Assembly: GCA_963779845.1 (NCBI GenBank)
Contig: CAVZZV010000005.1
Coordinates: forward strand, 868,001-932,000
Direction of reading: 5' to 3'
DNA: 64,000 nt
From: CAVZZV01 sp963779845
Lineage (GTDB): Bacteria; Bacteroidota; Bacteroidia; Bacteroidales; GCA-2748055
The first letter of the stretch is position 1, and every line of letters begins with the position of its first letter. The notes beneath the pieces were generated by a model. That model was not told the origin of the DNA. It saw only the letters and a list, made by a program, of their open reading frames with translations, and ran no database searches. Made by a program: the position numbers and the translations under genes. Positions 35,979 through 45,525 of this stretch are shown here, one piece after another.

Positions 35979-36069
35979 TATACAGGCTCTGTCCTTCCAT
36001 CGGGTAGTCCAACCCTGCATCAACAATGCCTGCAGCTTCCATACAGGTTGGTACAATTTCAATAAGCTC
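35979..36069 (-). pseudogene. Internal fragment of a CCPTR-type arylsulfatase fused in frame behind 36070-37539
   Basis: Directly after the TGA stop of the sulfatase at 36070-37539, the same frame reads on for about 30 residues (ELIEIVPTCMEAAG, VDAGLDYPMEGQSL). This matches an internal block of 25947-27611 (ELIDLVPTCMEAAG, VDAGLDYPLEGQSL). After QSL the similarity stops. It is a piece of a third CCPTR-type sulfatase left by deletion. Confidence 0.8.
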
Positions 36070-37539
36070 TCACTGTTGCAAATTATCATTCCTTATTGGA
36101 ACCGGCATCGTATGACGCCAGGCAATAAGTCTGGAAGACATGTCTTTTACCAGCTCAGGTTCCTGCTCCACAAGGTTTTTAGTTTCTTCAGGATCGATAT
36201 CAAGATTGAATAGTTGTGCATCAGTAGAATCAGCATTTATCAAAAGTTTCCATTTTCCTTCCCTCATGGCCAGGTTGGGTGAGATGAAATCGGTGTTGCC
36301 AGGTTGTAGGATATTATCACCAGGATAACTGTTATACTCCCACATAATAGGATCCTTCACATCCATTGGGGATCCCAGCAAAGCCTGACTTTTGTCCATA
36401 CCGTCAAGACCCTGTGGCCATTCCACTCCAATAATCGAACAGATAGAAGGAAAAAGATCTGTAGCTGCAATGATGGTCTTATCATCCGTTGCACCTTCAG
36501 GTATATGGCCTTTCCAGCTTACAATAAATGGCATTCTAATACCTCCTTCATAAAGGCTCCATTTTCTTCCCTTAAAATTTCCTGCAAATCCCGGAGGATA
36601 AAGATTCCCTTCATATCCCTTCGGGTATCTATTGGTTTTGTAATAATAGGGCCAGTCTGTAGGACCGTTATCACTGGTAAATATGATGATTGTGCTCTCC
36701 AATAATCCCACATCTTCTAAACCTTTAACAAAACGTCCAATTTGCTTGTCTGTTTCTTCCAATACTGCAAGGAATTTTTGTTGAAAGGGATTGTCGGTTA
36801 ATGATGAATACTTTTCCTGCATTTCAGGAGCTGGATTATGAGGGTCGTGCACATCTTTGGGGAATAGATTCACATAAAAGGGCTGATCCTTATGCCGACC
36901 AATAAAAGCCAGTGCGCTATCTACAAATACCCTTGTTGATTCATACTTTTCACAAAAAACTATTTTTGCCGTAGCTGAATCTGCACCACCTGTTTCGACC
37001 TTTGATCCTTCCGGTAAAAGACGGTCTCCCCAACCAACATGGCTCACAAATGATCTATCGAAGCCATATTCACTTGGAAGCGGTGCATAGGAAAGATCAC
37101 GACCTCCACCCATATGCCATTTTCCAAAATGAGCAGTTGCATAACCATTCTGTTGTAATGTTCTGGCAATAGTTGGTGCCGCAGGGTCAAGAAAATCGGC
37201 CATACCACGAGCTTTGTTATTATATGACCAATTGATATAGGAATGTATTTTGTACCTCATCGGATATTTGCCTGTGTTAATGCCAACTCTTGAAGGCGAG
37301 CATATTGGCGAATTCACATAGAAATTTGTGAATTTAATGCCTTCACTAGCCAATGCATCCATGTTTGGGGTTTTCATAAAAGGATTCCCGAAACATGAAG
37401 GATCGGCATAGCCCATATCATCAATGAAGATGATTACTATGTTAGGTTTCTTGCTTGATCTTTCCCCAGATAGTCCGGTGCAGGATTGTATTATTACAGC
37501 CAAATACAATAGCAGCTTGAATCTGATAATATTTTTCAT
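36070..37539 (-). CDS. S1 sulfatase lipoprotein, CSPSR type
   Basis: A 489-residue protein with lipobox IQSC (Cys20), Asp40/Asp41 in FIDDMGYAD, formylglycine motif C80-S-P-S-R with INTG, GKWHMGGGRD and TSDNGPTDW. It is most similar to 53977-55380 (shared TSDNGPTDW, RKWSLYEGG and MPFIxSW). The start overlaps the stop of the beta-helix fragment by four bases (ATGA, 37536-37539), a leftover of an operon. The first catalytic residues are intact, so the enzyme itself appears functional. The downstream side has fused with a fragment of another sulfatase. Confidence 0.92.
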   Translation of the reverse strand: MKNIIRFKLLLYLAVIIQSCTGLSGERSSKKPNIVIIFIDDMGYADPSCFGNPFMKTPNMDALASEGIKFTNFYVNSPICSPSRVGINTGKYPMRYKIHSYINWSYNNKARGMADFLDPAAPTIARTLQQNGYATAHFGKWHMGGGRDLSYAPLPSEYGFDRSFVSHVGWGDRLLPEGSKVETGGADSATAKIVFCEKYESTRVFVDSALAFIGRHKDQPFYVNLFPKDVHDPHNPAPEMQEKYSSLTDNPFQQKFLAVLEETDKQIGRFVKGLEDVGLLESTIIIFTSDNGPTDWPYYYKTNRYPKGYEGNLYPPGFAGNFKGRKWSLYEGGIRMPFIVSWKGHIPEGATDDKTIIAATDLFPSICSIIGVEWPQGLDGMDKSQALLGSPMDVKDPIMWEYNSYPGDNILQPGNTDFISPNLAMREGKWKLLINADSTDAQLFNLDIDPEETKNLVEQEPELVKDMSSRLIAWRHTMPVPIRNDNLQQ

Positions 37540-37979
37540 AATACTGGTACTGGAGGAATAATCCCGGTAACAACCTCGGCAATGCCTTTCTCTTGTTTTA
37601 CTCCATCAATATAAAGAGGAGAAGTGTACTTCAGTGAATGAAAGGGTCGCATATCGTATCCCTGGGCGTATTCTTTCATCAGCAGCCATTCGCCCTTTAT
37701 CCCTTCCAGCTTTCCACCATCCTTATGGTCAACTAAAATATTTGCATTTTTTACAAAGCAATTATTCAGATATACTCCTGCATTTGATTCAACGAATGTA
37801 CCGGGTTGACCAGTGAACTGGACCTCACAATCCACAATATTCATAGGACCATTCCATGCTGCTAAACCATCATTATGGAGTCCGTTTAAAAGATCAACGG
37901 ATGATTTCCGGCTTGTCCACATTTTTGCAGTATTAAAAGTATTATTCCATGAATCAAGGCAAATACATCTTCGCTCAGC
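37536..37979 (-). pseudogene. C-terminal remnant of a probable parallel beta-helix carbohydrate-active protein
   Basis: An open frame of about 147 residues follows an in-frame stop at 37980-37982. It reads LDSWNNTFNTAKMWTSRKSS, NDGLAAWNGPMNIVDCEVQF and YLNNCFVKNANILVDHKDGG. The repeating N/D-rich short strands (IVDCEVQF, YLNNCFVKNANILV) suggest the right-handed beta-helix of pectate-lyase-like or related glycan enzymes; the family is not certain. The N-terminal part, including any signal peptide, is missing. Its stop overlaps the next sulfatase start as ATGA, so the two were once an operon. Confidence 0.6.
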
Positions 37980-38022
37980 TTACAGATTTTCAAAGAACTC
38001 AATACTAATCAATGAAAAAATC

Positions 38023-38043
38023 AGTGGGTTTTAAGTGCCCACT
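38023..38043. terminator. Terminator downstream of the SusC/SusD operon
   Basis: A hairpin with 6-bp arms (38023-38028 and 38038-38043) and a 9-base loop. On the minus strand the stem is followed by a T-run (38015-38020 read in reverse), and on the plus strand by TATTTTTTT-like sequence, so it can act both ways. It ends the transcript of the SusD gene at 38189-39679. Confidence 0.65.
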
Positions 38044-38104
38044 ATTAACTATTTTTTTCATCAAATTCAATGAAAATAAATAAACAAATAGGCTTAACCA
38101 GTAA

Positions 38105-38163
38105 TTCGCAATTCGTATTTAACCACTATGCAATACACATAAGAATGAAATACGAATTACGAA
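38105..38163. repeat. 16-bp inverted repeat with long loop
   Basis: Arms 38105-38120 and 38148-38163 pair at 15 of 16 positions around a 27-base loop. It lies just past the SusD stop. It may stabilise the 3' end of the SusC/SusD mRNA or be part of the termination region with the hairpin at 38023-38043. Confidence 0.55.
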
Positions 38164-38188
38164 ACTGGAAAAATTCCTTAAATAATCT

Positions 38189-39679
38189 CTATTGGTACCC
38201 CGGATTCTGCTCCAAACTTCCGTTGGAGGCAGCAATTTCATTATTTGGGATAGGTAAAAGCACATGATAATCCTCTATATTCTCTCTCGGTATTGCTAAA
38301 ATTGGAGAAGTAGAATTCCGGATTGTCTCCACAAATATTCCCCAACGAAGCAAATCATATCTACGATGACCCTCAAAACTTAATTCAGTCGCTCTTTCTT
38401 TTCTGATAGCAAGCCGAAAATCCTCCTTACTTAATCCGGAAAGGTTTGTTATTCCTGCACGTTCCCGAACCAAATTAATAAATTGATAAGCATTGGCCGG
38501 GCCATTCAATTCATTTTCAGCCTCTGCGCGCATTAAAAGCACATCAGCATATCGAACTACATATTGATTATTCGCACTATTAAAAGGAATTGGCAAAACA
38601 CCGGATTCCGGATTATGATATTTGCCACTTATAGGACCTGCTCCCGGTGTTGTAGTTGACACAAGCACCCATCCATTTACCGTAGTTACAAAACTTATTG
38701 CAAGCCTCTTGTCACCAGGTTCAAACCAATCCCCAAAATCGGGAAGGGGCATTATGTTTTCAAAACCCCCGTAATGATTAGTGTTTCCTCCAATTCTTTT
38801 ATCACGCGACCCGGTTTGTTGGGTAGTTGTATTTCCTCTTTCGTCAAAAGCAAATTGTACATCCCAAATATTTTCGTTTACCAATGCGCCATCTTTATCA
38901 GGAAATAATTGGTGCTCATTTTGCCATCCAAACAATTTGTTATAATCAGCAATAAGGCCAAATTTTCCTGAATTAATTATGGCATCACATTGTTGAATAG
39001 CCAACGCCCATTTTTTTTCTGTTAAATATGCTTGTGCCAGAATTCCTGCAGCAGTCCATTTGGTAACTCTCCCTTTTTCTGCATCACCATATGAGTCCGG
39101 TAAGTCAGGAAAAGCCTCAAGCAAATCCTTTTCAATGAGCGCATAAACTTCAGTGACTGGTGAACGGGTTATACCTTCAAGTGCTCCTGCTCCATCCAGT
39201 ACTTTATCAACAATAGGCACATCTCCATATTTTCTAACAAGTCCAAAATAATAATAAGCACGCAAAACTTTTGCCTCAGCTACCAATCTTTTTTGAAGCG
39301 TTTTATCTATTTCTTCAATTAAAGGGATATAGGCAATTGCCGTATTACATCTGGAAACGCCACCATAAGCTTCCTGCCATAATGAATTACAATCATCATT
39401 AAATCCATTGAGCCCAACAAAGTAGGTTAACGGCCGTTTGTTATGAAAACCCTGGAATGAGAAATCACTGGGTACAACCGAAACATAATACTCCCTTGGA
39501 CTGGTGAATAATTTTGAATATGCAGCAGTAGTTGCAGCAATAGCATCTTTCTCAGTTTTCGGAAAATTCTCAGGTGATAAAAAACTTTGAGGATTTTCGG
39601 TAAGTATGTCTTCGCAAGAAGGTAATACAATGCTGGTTAGAAAACCAGCAATTATTAATATTTTAAATGAATTTTTCAT
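38189..39679 (-). CDS. SusD/RagB-family glycan-binding lipoprotein
   Basis: A 496-residue lipoprotein (lipobox LPSC, Cys22). It has the SusD N-terminal DILTENPQSFLSPENF, the TPR-like helical core (LVAEAKVLRAYYYFGLVRKYG) and the C-terminal RadB/SusD ending LLPIPNNEIAAS and NPGYQ. SusD proteins sit on the outer surface over the SusC pore and capture glycan oligomers. It overlaps nothing and starts just past the SusC gene. The start at 39679 begins the lipoprotein signal; the frame is open to 39709. It is intact, unlike its partner at 48145-49640. Confidence 0.95.
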   Translation of the reverse strand: MKNSFKILIIAGFLTSIVLPSCEDILTENPQSFLSPENFPKTEKDAIAATTAAYSKLFTSPREYYVSVVPSDFSFQGFHNKRPLTYFVGLNGFNDDCNSLWQEAYGGVSRCNTAIAYIPLIEEIDKTLQKRLVAEAKVLRAYYYFGLVRKYGDVPIVDKVLDGAGALEGITRSPVTEVYALIEKDLLEAFPDLPDSYGDAEKGRVTKWTAAGILAQAYLTEKKWALAIQQCDAIINSGKFGLIADYNKLFGWQNEHQLFPDKDGALVNENIWDVQFAFDERGNTTTQQTGSRDKRIGGNTNHYGGFENIMPLPDFGDWFEPGDKRLAISFVTTVNGWVLVSTTTPGAGPISGKYHNPESGVLPIPFNSANNQYVVRYADVLLMRAEAENELNGPANAYQFINLVRERAGITNLSGLSKEDFRLAIRKERATELSFEGHRRYDLLRWGIFVETIRNSTSPILAIPRENIEDYHVLLPIPNNEIAASNGSLEQNPGYQ

Positions 39680-39698
39680 AATCAAAAATTTTAGTGTT

Positions 39699-42600
39699 TT
39701 AGAAATCAAGCTTTACTCCAACGGTATAGGATTTTAAAGTTGGGTCCTGAGAATGATCATACCCTCTTTTGGTATTATCAATACCCCTGCTAATTTCAGG
39801 ATCATACCCGCTATAGCTATCAAATAATAACACATTATTTCCGGCAATGTAAAGCTGGACTGATTGTAACCAATTTATTTTTTGAATCGGAAGGTTATAC
39901 GATAATCGAATATCCTGTAATCTTAAAAAAGAACCATCTTCGACAAAACCTGAATTTGATACATTCATTGGTCTTGTAAATCCATCTACCGATGGAATAT
40001 TTGTAGAGGTATTATCAGGTGTCCATCGGTTAACAAATTTTCTGTAAACGTTATTATCTAAAGCTTGCTCAAGTAAACGACCTGATTCATTATATATTTC
40101 GTTACCATACTACAAATGAGAAATATATATACAAATCAAATGCTTTGTATGTAAATCTATTACTCAGTCCACCAAAAAAATCAGGGTCAGCATACCCAAT
40201 AATTTTACGATCCAGGGTTTCGCTAATAACTTTATCACCATCTATATCTTTATACCTTTTACCTCCGGGAAATACTGCAAAACCTGTTAAACCCGATTCA
40301 TCAATCTCTTCCTGGGTATTCCAGATTCCCTCCATTTCCAATCCATAAAAAGTACCAATGGGCTCCCCTTCCTTAATTATACCAGATGCTCCACTCCAGG
40401 TAAAACTATTATTGAGTATATATCCTTCAGGTGCAATAATACTTACAATTTCATTTTTATTTGTAGAAATATTAAAATTGGTTATCCATCTAAAATCCCT
40501 ACTATTAATATTTGTAGAAGTTAGGGAAAACTCGAAACCTTTGTTGGAAACTGTTCCGAAGTTAGTTAGTACAGATTCGAAACTAGTTAGCCACAATAGT
40601 GGGACATCAACCAGTAAATCCTTGGTTAATTTATCGTAGTAGTCAGCAGTGATTTGCAATCGATTATTAAAAAACCCCGCATCAATTCCAACATCAAACT
40701 GGGTTGTACTTTCCCATTTAAGATCAGGATTTCCCAAGGTATTGGCAGCAATTCCCGATACCAGGTGCTGATCCACACCAAAAATGTAATTATTGCCTCC
40801 CGGGGCTAATTTCGTTAAGGAAGCACCTGGGTCAAGACCCGGGTTTCCTAATACCCCATAACTAGCTCTAAACTTTAAGTTGTCAAAAATGTTAAGGTTT
40901 TTAATAAATTCTTCATTTCCAGCTTTCCATGCAATTGCTGCAGAAGGAAAAAGTCCCCATTTATTATTGGCGGCAAATACAGATGCTCCGTCCATTCTTG
41001 CTGATACAGTTAAAAGATATTTATTGGATAATCCGTAGTTGGACCTGAAAATAAAGGATTCCAGACCACTATTCGTTAAATTCGAATTGGCATCAGACCT
41101 TTCTGCTGCTGCAGCTAAATTATTAAACGTAAACGCATCTGATACAAAGCCTCTTGCCTGAACCAAATTAGATTTCGATTCTATGGTCTGTCTGGTATAT
41201 CCAAATAATCCGCTAATGTTGTGTTCTCCAAATGTTTTAGAATAATTTAAAGTATTTTCAATAATCAGATCCAGGGTTTCGTTATTGTTTATGGTTGCTG
41301 TACCCTGATAATTTTGTTGATCATATAAAGTTGAGGGGTCATACCTGTTCCGGGTACCATTTTGTAAATTTGCTCCAACATTCAACTTATATGTCAATCC
41401 ATCAATAATTTCATATTCACCAAAAATGGTTCCCAGAAGTTTATTAGTTGTGGTAATATCTATGGGTAATTCAGAGAGGGCAACCGGATTATCACTACTC
41501 AGTTCTGCTAATTGAATTTGTTGAGTATAATTGCCCTCCTCGTCATAAACAGGTAACGTTGGATCCCAGCCTATCAAATTTTTTATCCCAATTCCAAATG
41601 AACCCGGAGTATAATTTCTTCTGCTAACAATTAATGAATTCCCTAATTTAAGCTTATCAGATATCTTATGATCAGTATTTATTTGAAAGTTATAACGCTC
41701 AAGGCCGCTATTAATAGATATACCTTGCTGATCAAAATAGTTTCCCGACAGGAAATAGGTATGTTTATTATCCCCTCCTGATATGGATAAGTTATGGCTG
41801 GTCATGGGCACGTTTTCACGATACACTTCCTTTGCCCAATTGGTACCTTCTCCATAAGAATCCGGATTTGGATACATCTCTGAACCCTTTGTTTCATTTT
41901 GAAAAGCGGCAAATTCACTTGCGTTCATTACAGGGATATACCTGGAGGGAGACTGGAATGAAATATAAGAATCATAAGAAATTCTTGTTTTCCCTTCTTT
42001 TCCTCTTTTTGTGGTAATTAAAATTACCCCGTTTGAACCTCTTGACCCATAAATTGCTGTTGCAGAGGCATCTTTCAATACTTCTATAGATTCAATGTTA
42101 TTCATATTTACATCATTCAAACTAAAACCTCCGATATATCCGTCAATAACATACAAGGGTTCATTATTAGCTGAGATTGAGTTACTACCCCTGATTCTGA
42201 TTGAAGTTTGTGCACCTGGATCTGAAGAAGTTGGTATAGCCTGTAATCCAGCAATTTTCCCTTTTAATGCCTGATCCACGCGAAGTACATTAGTAGAATT
42301 TAACTCCTCCGTCTTGATTGATCCAACGGATCCGGTTATATCACTTTTTCTAACTGTTCCATAACCAATAGCAACCACCTCATCTAATCCAATAGCATCG
42401 GCAACCAGTGAAACATCAATGGTGGTTTGATTGCCAACTGCTACTTCCTGCGTTGACATTCCCACAAACGAAAATACCAATGTGGCATTTTCAGGAACAT
42501 CCTCGAAGGAGTACTTCCCCTCCATATTGGTAACCGTACCATTGGAGGTTCCTTTAAGAACAATTGATACCCCTGGCAGCGGTTGGCCATATTCATCGGT

Positions 42601-43014
42601 AACGGTTCCGGAAATGGATTTTTGCTGGAGTTTACCTTCTGATTTTATATCACTGGCATCCATTATAACTACATACCGATCAATAACTTCGTATCGAACT
42701 TTTTCAGGAAGTGTATTATCCAGAATTTCTTCCACTGTCTTATTCTTTACATCAAGAGTTACTTTCTGATTCGGATCGAGTTTTGAACTCGAGAAGGCAA
42801 ATCTGAACTCTGTTTGATTTTCAATTTTCTGAAACATCTGCTGATAGGTTATTTCAGTGAATTTTAAAGTGAGTTTGGTACTCTGTGAGTAAATACTCGC
42901 AGAAACCATCACGGTTGGGAACAATAAAATGAAAGTAGTTAGTTTCATAATTTTTACAATTCTTCGAAACAGAGAACGCTCATCCCCTGTTAGGAAAGGG
43001 TTTCTTTTTTTCAT
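39699..43014 (-). pseudogene. SusC-family TonB-dependent glycan transporter, single frameshift near 40104
   Basis: The first frame (43014 to 40102) reads 970 residues: STN secretin-like domain (about 46-118), carboxypeptidase-regulatory domain (about 133-215, ISGTVTDEYGQPLPGVSIV), TonB plug (about 225-335, VLKDASATAIYGSRGSNG) and most of the barrel. It ends prematurely at LYIYFSFVVW. One base shift restores YGNEIYN and the remaining ~135 residues, ending SYTVGVKLDF at 39699. With one base removed it is a full-length SusC of about 1,105 residues. The STN domain indicates control by the FecR at 43106-44068. The frameshift may be a real mutation or a sequencing error; the rest of the gene is well kept. 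Start 43014 is chosen at MKKRNPFLTG. Confidence 0.9.
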
Positions 43015-43054
43015 AAATTTGCATGTTTTAGTTAATAAAATTGATTCAATTTTC

Positions 43055-43085
43055 CGGGCATCGTCGGTTGCAACGACTTTGCCCG
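43055..43085. promoter_or_regulatory. Hairpin between fecR and susC
   Basis: CGGGCA (43055-43060) pairs with TGCCCG (43080-43085), and GTCG with CGAC inside, around a 7-base loop. On the plus strand it is followed by TTTTTATTTT, like a terminator. On the coding (minus) strand it lacks a T-run and may instead act as an attenuator or processing site between FecR and SusC. Which one applies is not settled by sequence. Confidence 0.5.
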
Positions 43086-43105
43086 TTTTTATTTTCATTC
43101 ATCCT

Positions 43106-44068
43106 TTATACATTTAATTTTTTGATTTTCACATCCTTTCCCTCAAACCTGTAAACAAAACCATTTGCTTTTGCAATTACCTTAAGAATGGTTTCAAGCG
43201 ATTCGTATTCTTCAAACTGAACCGTGAGTGTCTCTGAGTTAAATAATAGAGGATCATATTCTATATTTATGTCATACCATTTTTCGAGCCTCGTAATAAC
43301 CTCATCGAAAGGGGTTAAACGGAATATCAGTTGATCATTTTTCCATGCCAACTCAAGATTCTTATCAAAAGAATTAATCTCACTCGAGGAGGTGTTTTTA
43401 TTATAAACCAGTTGCTGGCCAGGTTGTAATAGTTCATCTTCCCTTCCAATTTTCACATCAACAGAACCTTTAATCAGCGATGATTTAATCTTCGAACTCT
43501 CCGGATAAGCTGAAACAATAAACCGGGTACCTAAAGCTGTTGTAACTAAATTGCCTGAAGCCACTTCAAAAGGCAATTCCTGGTTTTTCACCACCTCAAA
43601 ATAAGCCTCCCCTTCCACTTCAATCTTTCTGGACTTTACTCCATAGTCTACCGGATAACTCAATTTAGTATCTACATTTAGCCATACTTTTGAACCATCG
43701 GGGAGTATTACGCTGGTTTGTTCTCCTTTTTGAGTAGTAAGCACAAGCATCCCCCTGGCAACAGTTTGGCTGGTATAAAGATAGAGTGCAGCGGCAAGCA
43801 GGGGTAAAAACAATATTGCTGCTGCCCTAACCAAAACTATAAAGAAGCGATTCCTTACTGAGATTATAACCGAATTTCTGATTTTTTCCCGTATCTGTTC
43901 AAACTTTAATGCCACACTTTCATTTTGACTCTGTTGCCAGTTTGCTTCCAGCCAGGTAAAAATTTCTTTTTTATGGTGGATATTATTGAAATATTTATCC
44001 AATGAGTTTAACTCATCGTTTGTTAATCTCTTCCCGGAAAGAAATTTGCTGATTAGGTTCTCCTGCAT
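43106..44068 (-). CDS. FecR-family anti-sigma factor
   Basis: A 320-residue protein with a cytoplasmic N-terminal region, one transmembrane segment (about 83-105, FIVLVRAAAILFLPLL), and a periplasmic FecR domain (about 115-215, KGEQTSVILPDGSKVWLN). The C-terminal STN-like part ends DVKIKKLN. FecR proteins hold an ECF sigma factor until the STN domain of the cognate SusC signals substrate. The matching sigma factor lies about 9 kb away (53233-53793). The ATG at 44068 is preferred over the GTG at 44077. Regulated genes probably include the adjacent SusC/SusD. Confidence 0.94.
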   Translation of the reverse strand: MQENLISKFLSGKRLTNDELNSLDKYFNNIHHKKEIFTWLEANWQQSQNESVALKFEQIREKIRNSVIISVRNRFFIVLVRAAAILFLPLLAAALYLYTSQTVARGMLVLTTQKGEQTSVILPDGSKVWLNVDTKLSYPVDYGVKSRKIEVEGEAYFEVVKNQELPFEVASGNLVTTALGTRFIVSAYPESSKIKSSLIKGSVDVKIGREDELLQPGQQLVYNKNTSSSEINSFDKNLELAWKNDQLIFRLTPFDEVITRLEKWYDINIEYDPLLFNSETLTVQFEEYESLETILKVIAKANGFVYRFEGKDVKIKKLNV

Positions 44069-44142
44069 TCTTATCACTCTAAATTCATTAATTTTGTGTT
44101 CAAACCTATATACGTTTGAAAATAAACTTTCCGTGACCGGGG
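44046..44142. repeat. 97-bp direct repeat, copy 1 (fecR start and upstream region)
   Basis: Near-identical to 53107-53203, with about ten differences by eye and no length change. It covers the first codons of fecR (MQENLIS) and about 75 bases upstream. Copy 2 retains only the same first codons before running into SusC upstream sequence. It marks a duplicated sigma/FecR junction. Confidence 0.85.
44099..44120 (-). promoter_or_regulatory. Candidate promoter/operator upstream of fecR
   Basis: An inverted repeat, TTCAAAC (44099-44105) and GTTTGAA (44114-44120), around an 8-base spacer. On the minus strand it contains TAGGTTTG, which matches the Bacteroidota -7 element TAnnTTTG. The expected -33 TTTG is only partly present. 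In the duplicate (53160-53181) the corresponding bases read TAGGTCAG and the left arm is broken. Confidence 0.4.
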
Positions 44143-44283
44143 AAGTAACTTAAATTCTTTTCTATGAAGATATTTTGCAAAAAACCATGGCTAACTGTAA
44201 TTCAAAAGAGAATTGTTATGAGCGAAGATTGGCTTCTCTTTCCACCCCCATGCATAGGTAAATAGAATCCCTCAAATGATTTC

Positions 44284-45483
44284 TTACTTTTTCAGTAATT
44301 TCATCCCAAAGCCAGGAGCATCGGATACCCTTAGCTTGCCATTAATAATTGGATATTCTCCAAAATCAACATCATCAGAGAGACAGGTAACACCTTCAAT
44401 GGTGCATACATTGCCAAGTCCGGCTGAAAGATGAGCATTGTAATTGGTTTTAAAACGGCTACCCCAGGAATGCGGACTTGCAAGCATATTGATTTTTTTG
44501 AGTTCAGGCATCAGCTTCATCCATTTCGTAAACCCATATCCTATTGTGTCTGCAAGCATTACATCCATCACTTGTTCCTTTCCCAATTCCAGACAAACAT
44601 CATAATCGGGATCACGTTCACCGTCAGCATAATAGGTGTTTTCAAAGCCATTGTTGTTCATCCATCTTTTTAATTTTCGACCGGCCTCCAGCTCTTCAAA
44701 AAAAGGTTCTTCCATCCAATACAATGGAACTTCTTGAATTCCCGTTAAAAAGCTTATTGTATCCTCTAAACTATATTTGTCGTTAGCATCAACTAAAACT
44801 TTTGTATTTCGGTCTTTAAATGTATTATGAACCAGATTAACAACCTCAATATCTTTTTCAAGTCCCTCTTTATGGGGATACCACATACCACTACGCCCGA
44901 TTTTAACTTTTAACTGGCGGTACCCATAATTATAATCCCACTCGCAATTTTCCAGAATTACATCCAAACCTTTGGTTTCATTTCCCGGATTTAGTTCGTC
45001 CAGATAGATCATTCCACTGTAAATGAGAGTTTCTCTGGGTCCCTGATTGCCAATTAATTCATATACAGGCTTATTCAAAATAAGCCCCATTAAATCGTGT
45101 AGCGCAATATCCACCCGGCTATCCAAGGTATCAATAATACCAATACCCGGGGTGATCAGCTCAGAGACTTTTTTATTAAGGATTAAAGGAATAATCTTGT
45201 CGGCATTTTTACTAGATACACCCCAGGCCATTGCTCCCTGATCGGTATATAGTTTTAAAACGGTGTTTTTATGATATTGGCCATGAAAATCCAGTCTGGA
45301 ATTTTTCCCCACAAATCGTGGCCAATGAAACTCAACTTCCGCTAACTCGTATTTATCAATCCTATGTTCCCCAAGTTCCTTAATTTGACGTTCTATTTTT
45401 GATGAGCATGACCAAAGAGTCGGAACTAAAGTGCTGCCTGCCAGAGCTGCTCCTGATAATTTAATAAAGTTACTTCGTTTCAT
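44284..45483 (-). CDS. Exported enolase-superfamily enzyme (mandelate-racemase subgroup)
   Basis: A 399-residue protein with N-terminal KRSNFIKLSG and a hydrophobic stretch ending LWSC, resembling a Tat-like or lipoprotein export signal. The enolase-superfamily residues are present: KxK (Lys192, Lys194), metal ligands Asp232 (VDAND), Glu258/259 (MEEPF) and Asp287 (ADGE), then Asp312 and His338 (ASPHSW) as in the mandelate-racemase subgroup. Such enzymes dehydrate or epimerise sugar acids and are normally cytoplasmic. It lies between the GH2 gene and fecR on the same strand. A role on an acidic sugar freed from the glycan is possible. Confidence 0.88.
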   Translation of the reverse strand: MKRSNFIKLSGAALAGSTLVPTLWSCSSKIERQIKELGEHRIDKYELAEVEFHWPRFVGKNSRLDFHGQYHKNTVLKLYTDQGAMAWGVSSKNADKIIPLILNKKVSELITPGIGIIDTLDSRVDIALHDLMGLILNKPVYELIGNQGPRETLIYSGMIYLDELNPGNETKGLDVILENCEWDYNYGYRQLKVKIGRSGMWYPHKEGLEKDIEVVNLVHNTFKDRNTKVLVDANDKYSLEDTISFLTGIQEVPLYWMEEPFFEELEAGRKLKRWMNNNGFENTYYADGERDPDYDVCLELGKEQVMDVMLADTIGYGFTKWMKLMPELKKINMLASPHSWGSRFKTNYNAHLSAGLGNVCTIEGVTCLSDDVDFGEYPIINGKLRVSDAPGFGMKLLKK

Positions 45484-45525
45484 TTTAGTTTATTTTCGTT
45501 GAATTTCTTATATAGGTTCCTGAAT

